This document shows positions 1 through 11,121 of a stretch of 64,000 bases of DNA, piece by piece (position 1 is the first letter of the stretch; each line of letters begins with the position of its first letter). A program made the position numbers and the translations under genes. The notes under the pieces were generated by a model. It worked only from the letters and a program-made list of their open reading frames with translations, did not search any database and was not told where the DNA came from. This DNA comes from an uncultured Bacteroidia bacterium (GTDB lineage Bacteria > Bacteroidota > Bacteroidia > Bacteroidales > UBA932). Where the stretch lies: assembly GCA_902766255.1 (NCBI GenBank), contig CACXCS010000048.1:17129-81128 (forward strand). Reading direction: 5' to 3'.

Positions 1-701
1 GTTTTTCCCACGGAGGGGCGGGCGGCAAGGATTATGAGGTCCGAGCGCTGCCAGCCGTTGGTGATGCGGTCTATGCTCACGAAGCCGGAAGGCACGCCGC
101 TCAGGCCGCTGGAGGTCTGCTGCTCCTGTATGTCACCCATGGCCTCGTTGATGATGCTGCCTATGTCCTGCACCTCCTTGCGCACATTGCTCTGGATGGC
201 GTCGTAGACTTTGGTCTGGGCCTTGTCAATGAGGTCGTCAACACCTACTGAATCGTCGTAGGCGTCACGGAGGATATCATAGGATGCAGAGATGAGGTCC
301 CTCTGAATCGTTTTCTGCTTGAGTATCTTGATGTAGAACTCAATATGCGCTGCCGCGCCCACTTTTTCGGACAGGCCGGCCAGCATGGCGGGGCCGCCCA
401 CGGTATCCAGCTCACCCTGCTCCTTGAGACGGTTGCTCACGGTGATGATGTCGACCGGGGTATGGTCGTTCATCAGGGCGGTCATGGCCCTGAATATCAT
501 CTGGTGCTTCTGGTCATAGAAGCAGCCGGGCGTGAGCTCCTCAAGGGCCTGGTCCACGCAGGACTGCTCCAGGAGCATGGCTCCCAGCACCGCTTCCTCG
601 ACGTCAAGAGCCTGAGGGGGCTTGTTGCCCATCTCAAGGCCTATGGCGTCCAGATTGGCGGGCTGCGCCTTCTTGCGGGATTTGGGTGCGGGATCCGGCA
701 T
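1..701 (-). CDS. dnaB: Replicative DNA helicase DnaB, N-terminal part (cut by window edge)
   Basis: Reading the minus strand from the ATG at 701 gives an open frame that runs off the window. It begins MPDPAPKSRKKAQPANLDA and has the DnaB N-terminal helical domain (PQALDVEEAVLGAML, then FYDQKHQMIFRAM and VDIITVSNRLKEQG). The linker and start of the RecA-like ATPase follow, with GVPSGFVSIDRITNGWQ and the Walker A ARPSVGK exactly at base 1. DnaB unwinds DNA at the replication fork as a hexamer. The start overlaps the stop of the upstream zinc-ribbon gene by one base (TAATG), so the two are probably translationally coupled. About 233 residues are visible of a normal ~500; the catalytic half is outside the window. 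The family assignment is secure. Confidence 0.93.
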   Translation of the reverse strand, partial: MPDPAPKSRKKAQPANLDAIGLEMGNKPPQALDVEEAVLGAMLLEQSCVDQALEELTPGCFYDQKHQMIFRAMTALMNDHTPVDIITVSNRLKEQGELDTVGGPAMLAGLSEKVGAAAHIEFYIKILKQKTIQRDLISASYDILRDAYDDSVGVDDLIDKAQTKVYDAIQSNVRKEVQDIGSIINEAMGDIQEQQTSSGLSGVPSGFVSIDRITNGWQRSDLIILAARPSVGK

Positions 702-1522
702 TATTCAGCAGTCTGGGGCGTTGCTACGATGATACGTCCGCAGTGCTCGCAGATGACGAGCTTCTTGCCGGAAGCGATTTCGATGAGGCGCTGTGGAGTG
801 ACTGTGTTGAAGCAGCCGCCGCAGGAATCCCCGTTGTACACGGTAACCACGGCAAGGTGGTTGTAGACGCTCTCGCGGATGCGGTTGTAAGCGCTGAGGG
901 TACGCTCGTCCAGCTTGGCGGCGAGCTCGTCGCGCTTTTTGACCAGCACCTTCTCTTCCTTGGCGGTTGACTCGACTATCTTTGCGAGCTCCTCGCGCTT
1001 GGCTTCGAGGTCGATGTTGAGCACATCCAGTTTGTCGCCGATGCGCTGGATAGCAGCCTTGTTGTCGGCGATGGCGTCGCGGGACTCACCTATCTTCTTT
1101 TCGTCGATCTTGCGAAGGATACCGAGGTTCTCGAGCTCCTTGTTGATGGAGTCGAACTCGCGGCTGTTGGAAATTTTCTCCAGCTGCTGGCGATATTTTT
1201 CCATCTCGGCGTCGAGACTTACGATGTCCTCGTTCATAACGACGATATTGTTGTTGTATTGGGCGATAACCTGCTCGAGCTCAGCTATTTTGCCGTTGCA
1301 TGACTCTACCTGGGCCTCGAGGCCGGCCACCTCGGAGGGCAGCTCGCCGCGGAGCTGAATGAGCTTCTCGATGGCGTTGTCGGCGTTCTGGAGGTCATAG
1401 AGCGTCTTGAGTTTCTCTTCGGTGTTGACTTCGGTATCTGCAAAATTTTTCTGCAGGGATACGAAGGTTTCGCGCTCATCGATGGGGGTTACGACTTTCT
1501 TGGTTTTCTTTGTTGTGGCCAT
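701..1522 (-). CDS. C4-type zinc ribbon coiled-coil protein
   Basis: 273 residues. The start is ATG at 1522 with a basic MATTKKTKKVV leader. Residues ~30-200 are a long Glu/Lys/Leu-rich coiled coil. The C-terminal ~50 residues form a zinc ribbon with two CxxC knuckles, CGGCF and CEHCGR. This is the architecture of the CT398-like/zf-RING_7 proteins found throughout Bacteroidota, whose exact function is not settled; a role in nucleic-acid or secretion-related processes has been suggested for relatives. The gene lies directly upstream of dnaB with a one-base overlap. A -7 box lies 23 bases before the ATG. The fold is clear, the function is not. Confidence 0.85.
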   Translation of the reverse strand: MATTKKTKKVVTPIDERETFVSLQKNFADTEVNTEEKLKTLYDLQNADNAIEKLIQLRGELPSEVAGLEAQVESCNGKIAELEQVIAQYNNNIVVMNEDIVSLDAEMEKYRQQLEKISNSREFDSINKELENLGILRKIDEKKIGESRDAIADNKAAIQRIGDKLDVLNIDLEAKREELAKIVESTAKEEKVLVKKRDELAAKLDERTLSAYNRIRESVYNHLAVVTVYNGDSCGGCFNTVTPQRLIEIASGKKLVICEHCGRIIVATPQTAE

Positions 1523-1545
1523 ATTTATCTATTTATCAAGAATTA

Positions 1546-1553
1546 CAAAGATA
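1546..1553 (-). promoter_or_regulatory. -7 promoter element of the zinc-ribbon/dnaB unit
   Basis: The minus strand reads TATCTTTG, a perfect match to the Bacteroidota TAnnTTTG -7 consensus. It lies 23 bases before the ATG at 1522. No convincing -33 TTTG was found. Confidence 0.6.
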
Positions 1554-1565
1554 GGGATTTTTTTG

Positions 1566-1883
1566 TTATAACGAATTCTTTATCTCCACAAGTTGGGCCC
1601 TGATGGCTTTAAGCGAATCGAGAGCCTTGACCGACTTGCTTACCGACGCTTTGTTGGCGGCCAGGGTCTTGGCAGCGCCCTCCAGGGTAAGCCCTTTGTC
1701 CTTAACCAGGTAGTGGATCTGCTTCAGCATCTCGATGTCGGCTGCGGTGTACTGCCGGTTGCCCTTGGAACTGCGTGAAGGCTTGAGCAGGCCCGGGAAA
1801 TTGTTGGTCCAGAAGCGTACGAGCGATACCGACTCCCCTATTGCAGAAGCCGCCTCGCTGATTGAATAAAATAGCTTTTCCAT
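1566..1883 (-). CDS. MerR-family helix-turn-helix protein
   Basis: 105 residues. The N-terminal half is a MerR-type winged helix: YSISEAASAIGESVSLVRFW, then SRSSKGNRQYTAADIEMLKQI and a second helical wing with KDKGLTLEGAAKTL. The short C-terminal tail after residue 80 has no recognisable effector domain, so this is a small MerR-like regulator of the type often found in Bacteroidota beside M23 peptidases. It probably binds DNA as a dimer; its target is unknown. It follows the M23 gene by four bases and is the last gene of that operon. Confidence 0.85.
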   Translation of the reverse strand: MEKLFYSISEAASAIGESVSLVRFWTNNFPGLLKPSRSSKGNRQYTAADIEMLKQIHYLVKDKGLTLEGAAKTLAANKASVSKSVKALDSLKAIRAQLVEIKNSL

Positions 1884-1887
1884 ATTG

Positions 1888-2799
1888 TTAATCCATTGAT
1901 TGCTGAGTGTAACGGGCCATGTAGACCATGTTGGAATACTCCTCGGGGGTTACCGAAGCGAAGATATAGTTGAGAGGGTCCAGCAGGGTGCTGTCGCGCC
2001 AGACCTCGTAGTGCAGGTGCGGGGCATAGGCGTTGCCCGACATTCCGGCATGGCCTATCACACGGCCGCGACGCACGCTCTGGCCCTGCGAAACATTGAT
2101 CTCGTACAGGTGGGAATAATGCGTTCTGTATCCACCTTTATGCTTGATGGTCACCGTGTTACCCTCGCCTTTCAGGGAATGGTTGACGGCCGAAACCACT
2201 CCGTCGGCGGGAGCCTTTACGGGAGTGTCCTGAGCCACAATGAAATCCACTCCATTGTGCTGGGCCGTAGTAGTGTAGAAGGGATTTATCTTCGTGCCTG
2301 TGCCGGCGCCCGTCTGCGTATAGCTGATATGGTCCAGAGGCAGGTCCATGGGAGGCATCACAAGGCTTTCGTCCTTGATAGTCGCGACGATCTTGCGGAA
2401 AAGGCTGTCAACCGCAGCGGCGTCGGCCACCAGCCTGTCTGCCTTGGCGGCAGTGTAGAACACCAGCTTGGAATCGGGTATGGAGTCGCTGCCGAAAAAG
2501 ATGCCAAGAGTGGACATGGGATCGTCCTGTGGGGGCTCGGAGTGGAAGATATCCTTGTAGATAATGTCGTCCTTTTTGGAAAGCAGGCCCAGGTCGCTGT
2601 CGATCTTGTCGATTTTGGGCGGAAGCGAAGGATAGAGCGAGGCATAGAGCTCATTTTCTTCCTGGAGCTGCTTTTCCTCGTCGGTACTGTACACCAGGGC
2701 CACTATGGCATAGCCCACAATGGTCAGCGACAGCACCGTAAGTACAAACTTCAGCGCCAGCCACAGGTAATAGCTTATGTAGTGCCTATTTACGCCCAT
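1888..2799 (-). CDS. Membrane-anchored M23 (LytM) family peptidase
   Basis: 303 residues starting at ATG 2799. There is one N-terminal membrane segment (about residues 12-35) and then a periplasmic helical region. An M23 domain spans about residues 165-285. The LytM zinc motifs are intact: HNGVDF (HxxxD) and HLHYEVW (HxH). M23 enzymes cut peptide cross-links in peptidoglycan. The start overlaps the end of the neighbouring M23 gene by 14 bases, so the pair is co-transcribed and probably acts together in envelope growth or division. Whether it cleaves itself or only activates amidases cannot be told, but the zinc ligands argue for an active enzyme. Confidence 0.92.
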   Translation of the reverse strand: MGVNRHYISYYLWLALKFVLTVLSLTIVGYAIVALVYSTDEEKQLQEENELYASLYPSLPPKIDKIDSDLGLLSKKDDIIYKDIFHSEPPQDDPMSTLGIFFGSDSIPDSKLVFYTAAKADRLVADAAAVDSLFRKIVATIKDESLVMPPMDLPLDHISYTQTGAGTGTKINPFYTTTAQHNGVDFIVAQDTPVKAPADGVVSAVNHSLKGEGNTVTIKHKGGYRTHYSHLYEINVSQGQSVRRGRVIGHAGMSGNAYAPHLHYEVWRDSTLLDPLNYIFASVTPEEYSNMVYMARYTQQSMD

Positions 2800-3775
2800 T
2801 TGTTCCTTGTTTTTTCTGCCTTTCGCCCAATGTGACAGTGGTGGGACGCGTGCCCTCCTTTTCCATTTTGCGCTTGACTATCATGGCTTTGTACTCATCA
2901 ACCGGCATGGACATGTCCATGAACGACATGGGATTGAGATAGTCGCCGCGGTAAATTACTTCGTAATGCAGATGCGGGCCGGTGGCCTTGCCGGACTTGC
3001 CGACTTCGCCGATTTTGTCTCCCCTGCGCAACTGCTGGCCCACACCCACGTCCACCGTGTTCAGGTGGGCGTAGCGGGTCTGGTAGCCGAATCCGTGGTT
3101 CACCACCACCTCGTTGCCGTAGCCGTCGTACTTGAAGTCCACTTTCTCAACCACTCCGTCACCTGTAGCATAAACCGGATTGCCGGTTTTGGTGGCAAAG
3201 TCCTGCCCGTTATGACGGGCGAGCCCGCCGTACACAGGGTCCACCCTCGTCCCGAAGGGACTGGACAGATTGTAGGTACCTTTCTTGGGGAGTATTGGGG
3301 GAACTGCAGGAATGCACGAGACCATCGAACCGGCCTCGCGGGCCACGAGGGCCACCTCGCCAAGCGCGGTCATCTGGCGGTCAATCCTGCTCTGCACTGC
3401 ATCCAGACGCCGGTCGAGCGCCTGCATTGCCGTAGCGGAGCTGTCGGTGGAAGTAGTGTCTACGATGGTGTCCAGGGCGAATATAGAGCGGTACACCTCG
3501 TTGTTCCGGGTCTCGATGGCGGCAAGGTTCTGCTCGTACACATCCAGCTTGTGGCGCATGACGCCCATCTTGGCCTGCCAGGCATCGTTGCTGCGCTTGA
3601 GAATGGCGGTCTTGGGAAGGTCGTTCCCCCACTTTACAAACCACAGCCAGCAGAACGCCGCAACCACCGCAACGGCGGAAACGGTGAGCGCTACGAAGTG
3701 AAGGACTGCCTTCCAACCGGTCAGCTGTCGCTCCTCGTAATTAAGTGTCCGGGGATTGTAAACAATCAGGCGCAT
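2786..3775 (-). CDS. Membrane-anchored M23 (LytM) family peptidase
   Basis: 329 residues from ATG 3775 (MRLIVYNPRTL). A TTG nine bases further upstream is in frame but lies inside the -7 promoter box, so the ATG is preferred. One membrane segment lies at about residues 27-50, followed by a coiled region and an M23 domain near residues 180-290. The zinc-binding signatures HNGQDF and GPHLHYEV are present, so it is predicted to be a catalytically competent peptidoglycan endopeptidase facing the periplasm. It is a paralogue of the downstream M23 gene and overlaps it by 14 bases. The pair followed by a MerR-like gene is a recurrent Bacteroidota arrangement. Confidence 0.93.
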   Translation of the reverse strand: MRLIVYNPRTLNYEERQLTGWKAVLHFVALTVSAVAVVAAFCWLWFVKWGNDLPKTAILKRSNDAWQAKMGVMRHKLDVYEQNLAAIETRNNEVYRSIFALDTIVDTTSTDSSATAMQALDRRLDAVQSRIDRQMTALGEVALVAREAGSMVSCIPAVPPILPKKGTYNLSSPFGTRVDPVYGGLARHNGQDFATKTGNPVYATGDGVVEKVDFKYDGYGNEVVVNHGFGYQTRYAHLNTVDVGVGQQLRRGDKIGEVGKSGKATGPHLHYEVIYRGDYLNPMSFMDMSMPVDEYKAMIVKRKMEKEGTRPTTVTLGERQKKQGTNGRK

Positions 3776-3781
3776 TGGGCG

Positions 3782-3789
3782 CAAAGGTA
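3782..3789 (-). promoter_or_regulatory. -7 promoter element of the M23 operon
   Basis: The minus strand reads TACCTTTG (TAnnTTTG) and only six bases (CGCCCA) separate it from the ATG at 3775. The transcript would therefore start at or next to the start codon. Confidence 0.65.
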
Positions 3790-3804
3790 CTAATTATTTG
3801 CCAA

Positions 3805-5176
3805 TTAGGCAACTTCACCTAAAGTCCATTTGCGCATCCATCTGTTGCTCCGGACGTATATCAGGAACAGCAGACCGCGCACGCTGAGTTCGATGGCCAT
3901 GGCGATCCAATATCCCACCAGCCCCATGCGCGGAGTGAGAATAAGGGCCAAAACAATGCGTACCAACCAGATAGATCCGAAGTTCATAGCCGTAGGCACG
4001 AGCGTTTCGCCGGCGCCGGCACACACACCGAACCCTACTATCGAGGCTGCATACAGGCATTCGGCAAAAGCCTCGATCCTGAGCACCTTCGCGCCCAGTG
4101 CCACAACCTCGGGGTCGTTGCTCATGATGCCCATCATCTGCGGAGCAAAGGCATACATAGCCACTGCCAGCAGCGACATCATGGCCATCGCCATGCCTAT
4201 TGTGGCCCAGCCGAAGCGGCGGGCAAGGTCGTTGCGGCGGGCGCCCAGGCTCTGGCCCACCAGGGTTGTTGCCGATTCCTCAAGGCCGTAGCCAGGCATG
4301 TAGCAGAAACTCTCGGCGGTAATGGCGAAAGCATTGGCAGCGATGCTCACAGGACCCAGAGGAGCCACGATCAAAGTGCTCATGACATGAGCGCCGCGCA
4401 TGACTACATTCTGCAGCCAGAGCGGGCCGGTAACACCCAAAGCAGTACGAATTGTACTATGCTGAGGGATAAAAGAGCCCCTCTCCCATACAATCCTGAG
4501 TTCCTCGGAACGGGTACAGACATACCAGAGGCCTGCCGCGGTAGCCAGGAGTTCCGACACGCCTGTCCCAAGGGCAGCGCCCGCAACTCCCATATCCAGG
4601 ACATATATGAATATGTAGTTGAACACTACGTCGAGGGCGCACATGGCCACATATATAATGCTGGGCACCTTCATATTGCCGCTTGACTGCAGCATCGAGG
4701 CGGCGGCATAGCCGACCATTCCTATAGGCAGGAAGGCAGAGTAAATGCTGAAATATGCAGATGCATCGGCATGAATCTGCTCAGCTCCACCAAGCCATGC
4801 GGGTAGCGGGCGTGCAATTCCAAGGGCCACAAGCCCCAGTACCATACTGAAAGCCAGTACGCTGAAGAGCCCCTGCCGCAGCACCTGCCTGGCCTTTACA
4901 AAGTCCCTGGCTCCGCAGGCATGGGCTACCTGCACCGAGAATCCGGTGATTACGGCCATGGCAAAACCCCCGACAATCCAGGTTGTTGTGGACACCAGGC
5001 CCACCGAGGCCGCCTGATTGGACCCGAGGCGCCCCACCATGGCCGAGTCGATGTATTGCATCAGCACCGACGACAGCTGCGCCAGGATGGCCGGCACCGA
5101 CAACAACAGCGTCAGCTGCAGCTGGTCGCCGCCGGTAAGGGGCTCTCCGCCCCGGAGTTTTGCCAGGAGTTCGTCT

Positions 5177-5187
<11 letters not shown>
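3805..5187 (-). CDS. MATE-family multidrug/cation efflux transporter
   Basis: About 460 residues from ATG 5187 (MKSKDELLAKLRGGEPL). A GTG at 5232 is in frame but would extend far into the upstream gene. The protein is hydrophobic with about 12 membrane segments and shows MATE features: an early VPAILAQLSSVLMQYIDSAMVGRLG segment (given here only as a landmark at residues ~30-55) and repeated Gly/Ala-rich helices in two six-helix halves. MATE proteins export drugs or metabolites in exchange for Na+ or H+. The start overlaps the end of the LptG-Fmt gene by 11 bases, so it is the last gene of the alaS-lptG/fmt-MATE unit. The substrate cannot be predicted. Confidence 0.92.
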
Positions 5188-7591
<2,404 letters not shown>

Positions 7592-7594
7592 ATT

Positions 7595-10231
7595 CTAACG
7601 CGTGGCTGCTTCTACAAGGGCGTCGAGGGCGTCCACAAGGCCTGCAATATCCTTGCCGCCTGCAGTTGCCAGGCCGGGCTGGCCGCCTCCGCCGCCCTGA
7701 ATGAGCTTGGCGGCGGCGCCGATATCCTTTCCGGCGTGGCGGCCTGCGGCCACCAGGTCGGATGAATACATCAGCAGCAGCTGGGGCTTGCCACCGGCTT
7801 CGTAGGCAGCGGCAAGAGCCGTATTCTTAAGCTCCTTCTGGAGAGCGAGAGCGGCATTGCGCATCATGGCGGGATCGAACTCCAGGCACACTGTAGGATT
7901 GGCCACGATAAGGTTTATTCCATTGACGGTCTGTGCCTTTTCGGAAAGCCTGCGGGCCAGGTCGGCAGCCTTTGCCTTGGCGAATTCCTCCGCCTGCTTC
8001 TTGAAGGAGGCGTTGTCCTCTATCATCTTCTGGATGGCTCCGGTAAGGTCGGGCACATTGTTGAAGAATGAACGGGCGGTCTTGAGGAGATTCTGCATAG
8101 TGCTGACCATTTCCTCGGCCTGCTCTCCGGTGACAGCCTCGATACGGCGTATTCCGGCGGCAATGGCGGATTCGGATACGATCTTGAACAGGCCGATATT
8201 GCCGGTGGCCGAGGTATGGCATCCGCCGCAAAGCTCGGTGCTGGGGCCGAAGGTGACCACGCGGACGCGGTCGCCGTACTTCTCGCCGAAGAGGGCCATG
8301 GCGCCGAGGCTGCGCGCCTCATCCATTGTGGCGTCGCGTTTTTCGATCAAAGGGAAATTGCTGCGTATCAGCTCGTTAACCCTCTTCTCGACTGCCATGA
8401 TCTGCTCGTCGGAGAGCTTCTCGAAGTGGGAAAAGTCAAAGCGGAATCCCTTATCGGATACGAAGGAACCCTTCTGCTCCACATGATTGCCAAGTATTTC
8501 GCGCAGAGCCCTGTGCATGAGGTGGGTGCAGCTGTGGTTATTGGCGATGCGCTGCCTGCGGGCAGCGTCGACGCTCAGAGTGAAGTCACCCCCGGGGTTC
8601 TGCGGAAGGCGCTCGGCAATGTGTATGGTGAGTTCATTCTCTTTTATAGTATTGAGAATCTTGATGGTTTCGCCATCCTCGGAGGTAATGGTGCCTGTGT
8701 CGCCTATCTCACCGCCCATCTCGCCGTAGAAAGGAGTACGCTCGAAGACCAGCTGGAGCATCTCCTTGTTCTTCTGGACCACGGTTCGCTGCTTCAGAAG
8801 GCGAGCGCCCGAGGTTTCAGTAGAGTCGTAGCCAGTGAATTCAACATCTTCGCCCTCATGGTATACCGTCCAGTCACCGAAGGAGTTGGCGGTGGCGTTG
8901 CGGGCACGGTCTTTCTGCTGCTGGAGCTCTTTGCCGAAGCCTTCCAGGTCAACTTTGTAACCTTTCTCGGCGGCAATGAGCTCGGTGAGGTCTATGGGGA
9001 ATCCGTAGGTGTCGTACAGGCGGAAAGCGTCCGAGCCGGGGATGAGTTTGGTGTCTTTGCTGGCCTCCATGCAATCGTCCAGAAGCTTGATTCCGCGGTC
9101 CAGGGTGCGCAGGAAGGCCATTTCCTCCTCGCGGATAACGGATTCGATGAGCTTCTGCTGGGCGGGGAGCTCGGGATAAGCATCACCCATATCGTCCACC
9201 AGCTGCTGAACGAGCTGGCAGAGGAAAGGCTCGGAGAGGCCCAGGAAGGTATAGCCGTAGCGTACAGCACGGCGCAGGATCCTGCGGATTACGTAGCCTG
9301 CCTTTACGTTACTGGGGAGCTGGCCGTCGGCAATCGAAAAACTAATGGCGCGGATATGGTCGGCTATGACACGCATTGCGACGTCGGTCTGCTGGCTTTC
9401 GCCGTAGCGGTGGCCGCTCAATGCACCTATCTTCGACAGCATTCCCGTAAACACGTCGGAGTCGTAGTTGCTGTTCTTGCCCTGGAGCACTGCGCAAAGG
9501 CGCTCGAAGCCCATACCGGTGTCGATATTCTTGGCGGGAAGGGGCTCAAGATGGCCGTCGGCGAAGCGCTGGAACTGCATGAACACAAGGTTCCAGATTT
9601 CTATGACATGAGGGTCAGACTTGTTCACCAGCTCGCGTCCGGGGATGCCGCTAGCAGCCTTTTCCTCGGCGCTGCGTATGTCGATGTGCACCTCTGAGCA
9701 AGGGCCGCAAGGGCCGGTATCGCCCATCTCCCAGAAGTTGTCGTGCTTGTTGCCAAGCAGGATATGGTCCTCAGGCAAGTGCTTGAGCCAAGCCTCTTTA
9801 GCCTCCTGATCCATAGTGGTACCATCCTCGGCGGCGCCTTCGAATACAGTGGCGTAGAGTATGTTCTTGTCTATCTTGTAGACCTCGGTCAGGAGTTCCC
9901 ACGCCCAGTCTATGGCCTCTTTCTTGAAGTAGTCTCCGAAGCTCCAGTTGCCGAGCATCTCGAACATGGTGTGGTGATAGGTGTCATGGCCGACCTCCTC
10001 AAGGTCGTTGTGCTTGCCGCTCACGCGAAGGCACTTCTGTGTATCCACCGCACGGTTGAATGCGGTGCTCTTGTTGCCCAGGAAGATATCCTTGAACTGG
10101 TTCATCCCGGCATTGGTAAACATAAGGGTGGGGTCGTTCTTGACCACCATGGGTGCAGAGGGCACTACCGTGTGTCCTTTGGAGGCAAAGAAGTCCAGAA
10201 ACTTCTGCCTTATTTCTTTCGATGTCAACAT
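7595..10231 (-). CDS. alaS: Alanyl-tRNA synthetase
   Basis: 878 residues from ATG 10231 ([20 protein letters not shown]). The upstream in-frame TTG lies in the promoter box and is rejected. Class II catalytic core: [15 protein letters not shown] and the [13 protein letters not shown] motif 3 region. The editing domain has the zinc/hydrolase signatures [10 protein letters not shown] and [12 protein letters not shown]. The C-terminal domain ends with a Gly-rich GGGGGQPG stretch. The enzyme charges tRNA-Ala and hydrolyses mischarged Ser/Gly-tRNA-Ala. It has normal length with all key motifs. It heads a unit with the LptG-Fmt fusion and the MATE exporter, so two translation functions (charging and formylation) are co-transcribed. 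Confidence 0.97.
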   Translation of the reverse strand: MLTSKEIRQKFLDFFASKGHTVVPSAPMVVKNDPTLMFTNAGMNQFKDIFLGNKSTAFNRAVDTQKCLRVSGKHNDLEEVGHDTYHHTMFEMLGNWSFGDYFKKEAIDWAWELLTEVYKIDKNILYATVFEGAAEDGTTMDQEAKEAWLKHLPEDHILLGNKHDNFWEMGDTGPCGPCSEVHIDIRSAEEKAASGIPGRELVNKSDPHVIEIWNLVFMQFQRFADGHLEPLPAKNIDTGMGFERLCAVLQGKNSNYDSDVFTGMLSKIGALSGHRYGESQQTDVAMRVIADHIRAISFSIADGQLPSNVKAGYVIRRILRRAVRYGYTFLGLSEPFLCQLVQQLVDDMGDAYPELPAQQKLIESVIREEEMAFLRTLDRGIKLLDDCMEASKDTKLIPGSDAFRLYDTYGFPIDLTELIAAEKGYKVDLEGFGKELQQQKDRARNATANSFGDWTVYHEGEDVEFTGYDSTETSGARLLKQRTVVQKNKEMLQLVFERTPFYGEMGGEIGDTGTITSEDGETIKILNTIKENELTIHIAERLPQNPGGDFTLSVDAARRQRIANNHSCTHLMHRALREILGNHVEQKGSFVSDKGFRFDFSHFEKLSDEQIMAVEKRVNELIRSNFPLIEKRDATMDEARSLGAMALFGEKYGDRVRVVTFGPSTELCGGCHTSATGNIGLFKIVSESAIAAGIRRIEAVTGEQAEEMVSTMQNLLKTARSFFNNVPDLTGAIQKMIEDNASFKKQAEEFAKAKAADLARRLSEKAQTVNGINLIVANPTVCLEFDPAMMRNAALALQKELKNTALAAAYEAGGKPQLLLMYSSDLVAAGRHAGKDIGAAAKLIQGGGGGQPGLATAGGKDIAGLVDALDALVEAATR

Positions 10232-10237
10232 AGCCTG

Positions 10238-10245
10238 CAAAGATA
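10238..10245 (-). promoter_or_regulatory. -7 promoter element of alaS
   Basis: The minus strand reads TATCTTTG, followed by six bases (CAGGCT) and the ATG at 10231. It is a perfect TAnnTTTG with almost no room for a 5' leader. Confidence 0.65.
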
Positions 10246-10248
10246 CTA

Positions 10249-11121
10249 CTATTTTTTCAAAACGCGGACATCCTGCTGCAGCTGGACCTTCAAGGCCTCC
10301 AGCGATGCGAACTTGCGTTCCTCGCGGATACGCTCCTGGAAATCGATGCTTATGTCCAGGCCGTAGATCATTTCGTCGAAGTCGAGGATGTGGGTTTCGA
10401 TGGTGAGGGTGTCGCGGTTGCTGACCGTGGGCCTGGTGCCTATGTTGGTCATGCCGGAAAACTCTTTTCCAAGAACATGCACGCGGGTGCTGTAAACCCC
10501 GGGTTTGGGAATGAGCATCAGCGGCTCGTAAAGTTTCATATTGGCGGTGGGAAAACCTATGGTCCTGCCAAGGCGGTTGCCGCTGACCACCACACCCTCA
10601 AGCCTGTAAGGACGGCCAAGCAGTTTGTCGGCAAGGGCAGTATCACCCTCGGAAAGGGCGGCCCTGATACGGCTGGAGCTGACCGGAGTGCCTCCGTAAA
10701 GGACCGGAGGCGTTATAACGGCTCCGAGGCCCATGCTGCGCGCCTGGGCAGCAATAGCGTCAGGGCCGGCCTGCTCGCGGCCGAAGCGGGTGTCGTAGCC
10801 CAATACAAGCGCAGAGCATTGATAATCACGGCAAAGCATCTGAAGATACTCCCGGCAGTCCATGGCCGCGAACTCACGAGTAAAGCGCAGCGACAAAACT
10901 TCGTCCACTCCCAGCGAGCGCAGCATATCCAAACGCCCGTCCCGTGAAGACAGGTAGCGCAGAGAGTCCGCGCCGCTCTGCAGCACAGCCCTGGGATGAG
11001 GCCAGAAGCTCACAATAACGCTCTGCTCCCCTCTGGCACGGGCCTCGGAGAGCAGATTGTCTATCACAAGACGGTGCCCGGTGTGGACACCGTCAAAAAA
11101 GCCGGTCGCTATTACAGCCAT
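10249..11121 (-). CDS. ribF: Bifunctional riboflavin kinase / FAD synthetase
   Basis: 290 residues. The N-terminal FMN adenylyltransferase domain has [14 protein letters not shown] (nucleotidyltransferase HxGH-type motif), LGYDTRFGR and [11 protein letters not shown]. The C-terminal riboflavin kinase domain starts around residue 165, with [11 protein letters not shown] and [11 protein letters not shown]. It converts riboflavin to FMN and then FAD. Both domains are complete. The ATG overlaps the end of glgP by ten bases, placing ribF as the last gene of the glycogen operon, an unusual partner with no obvious metabolic link. Confidence 0.96.
   Translation of the reverse strand: MAVIATGFFDGVHTGHRLVIDNLLSEARARGEQSVIVSFWPHPRAVLQSGADSLRYLSSRDGRLDMLRSLGVDEVLSLRFTREFAAMDCREYLQMLCRDYQCSALVLGYDTRFGREQAGPDAIAAQARSMGLGAVITPPVLYGGTPVSSSRIRAALSEGDTALADKLLGRPYRLEGVVVSGNRLGRTIGFPTANMKLYEPLMLIPKPGVYSTRVHVLGKEFSGMTNIGTRPTVSNRDTLTIETHILDFDEMIYGLDISIDFQERIREERKFASLEALKVQLQQDVRVLKK

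Noticed and set aside
8216-9697. Long open frame antisense to alaS
   Set aside because: It lies wholly opposite a gene with all AlaRS motifs and has no recognisable domain; GC-rich codon use of alaS explains the lack of stops.
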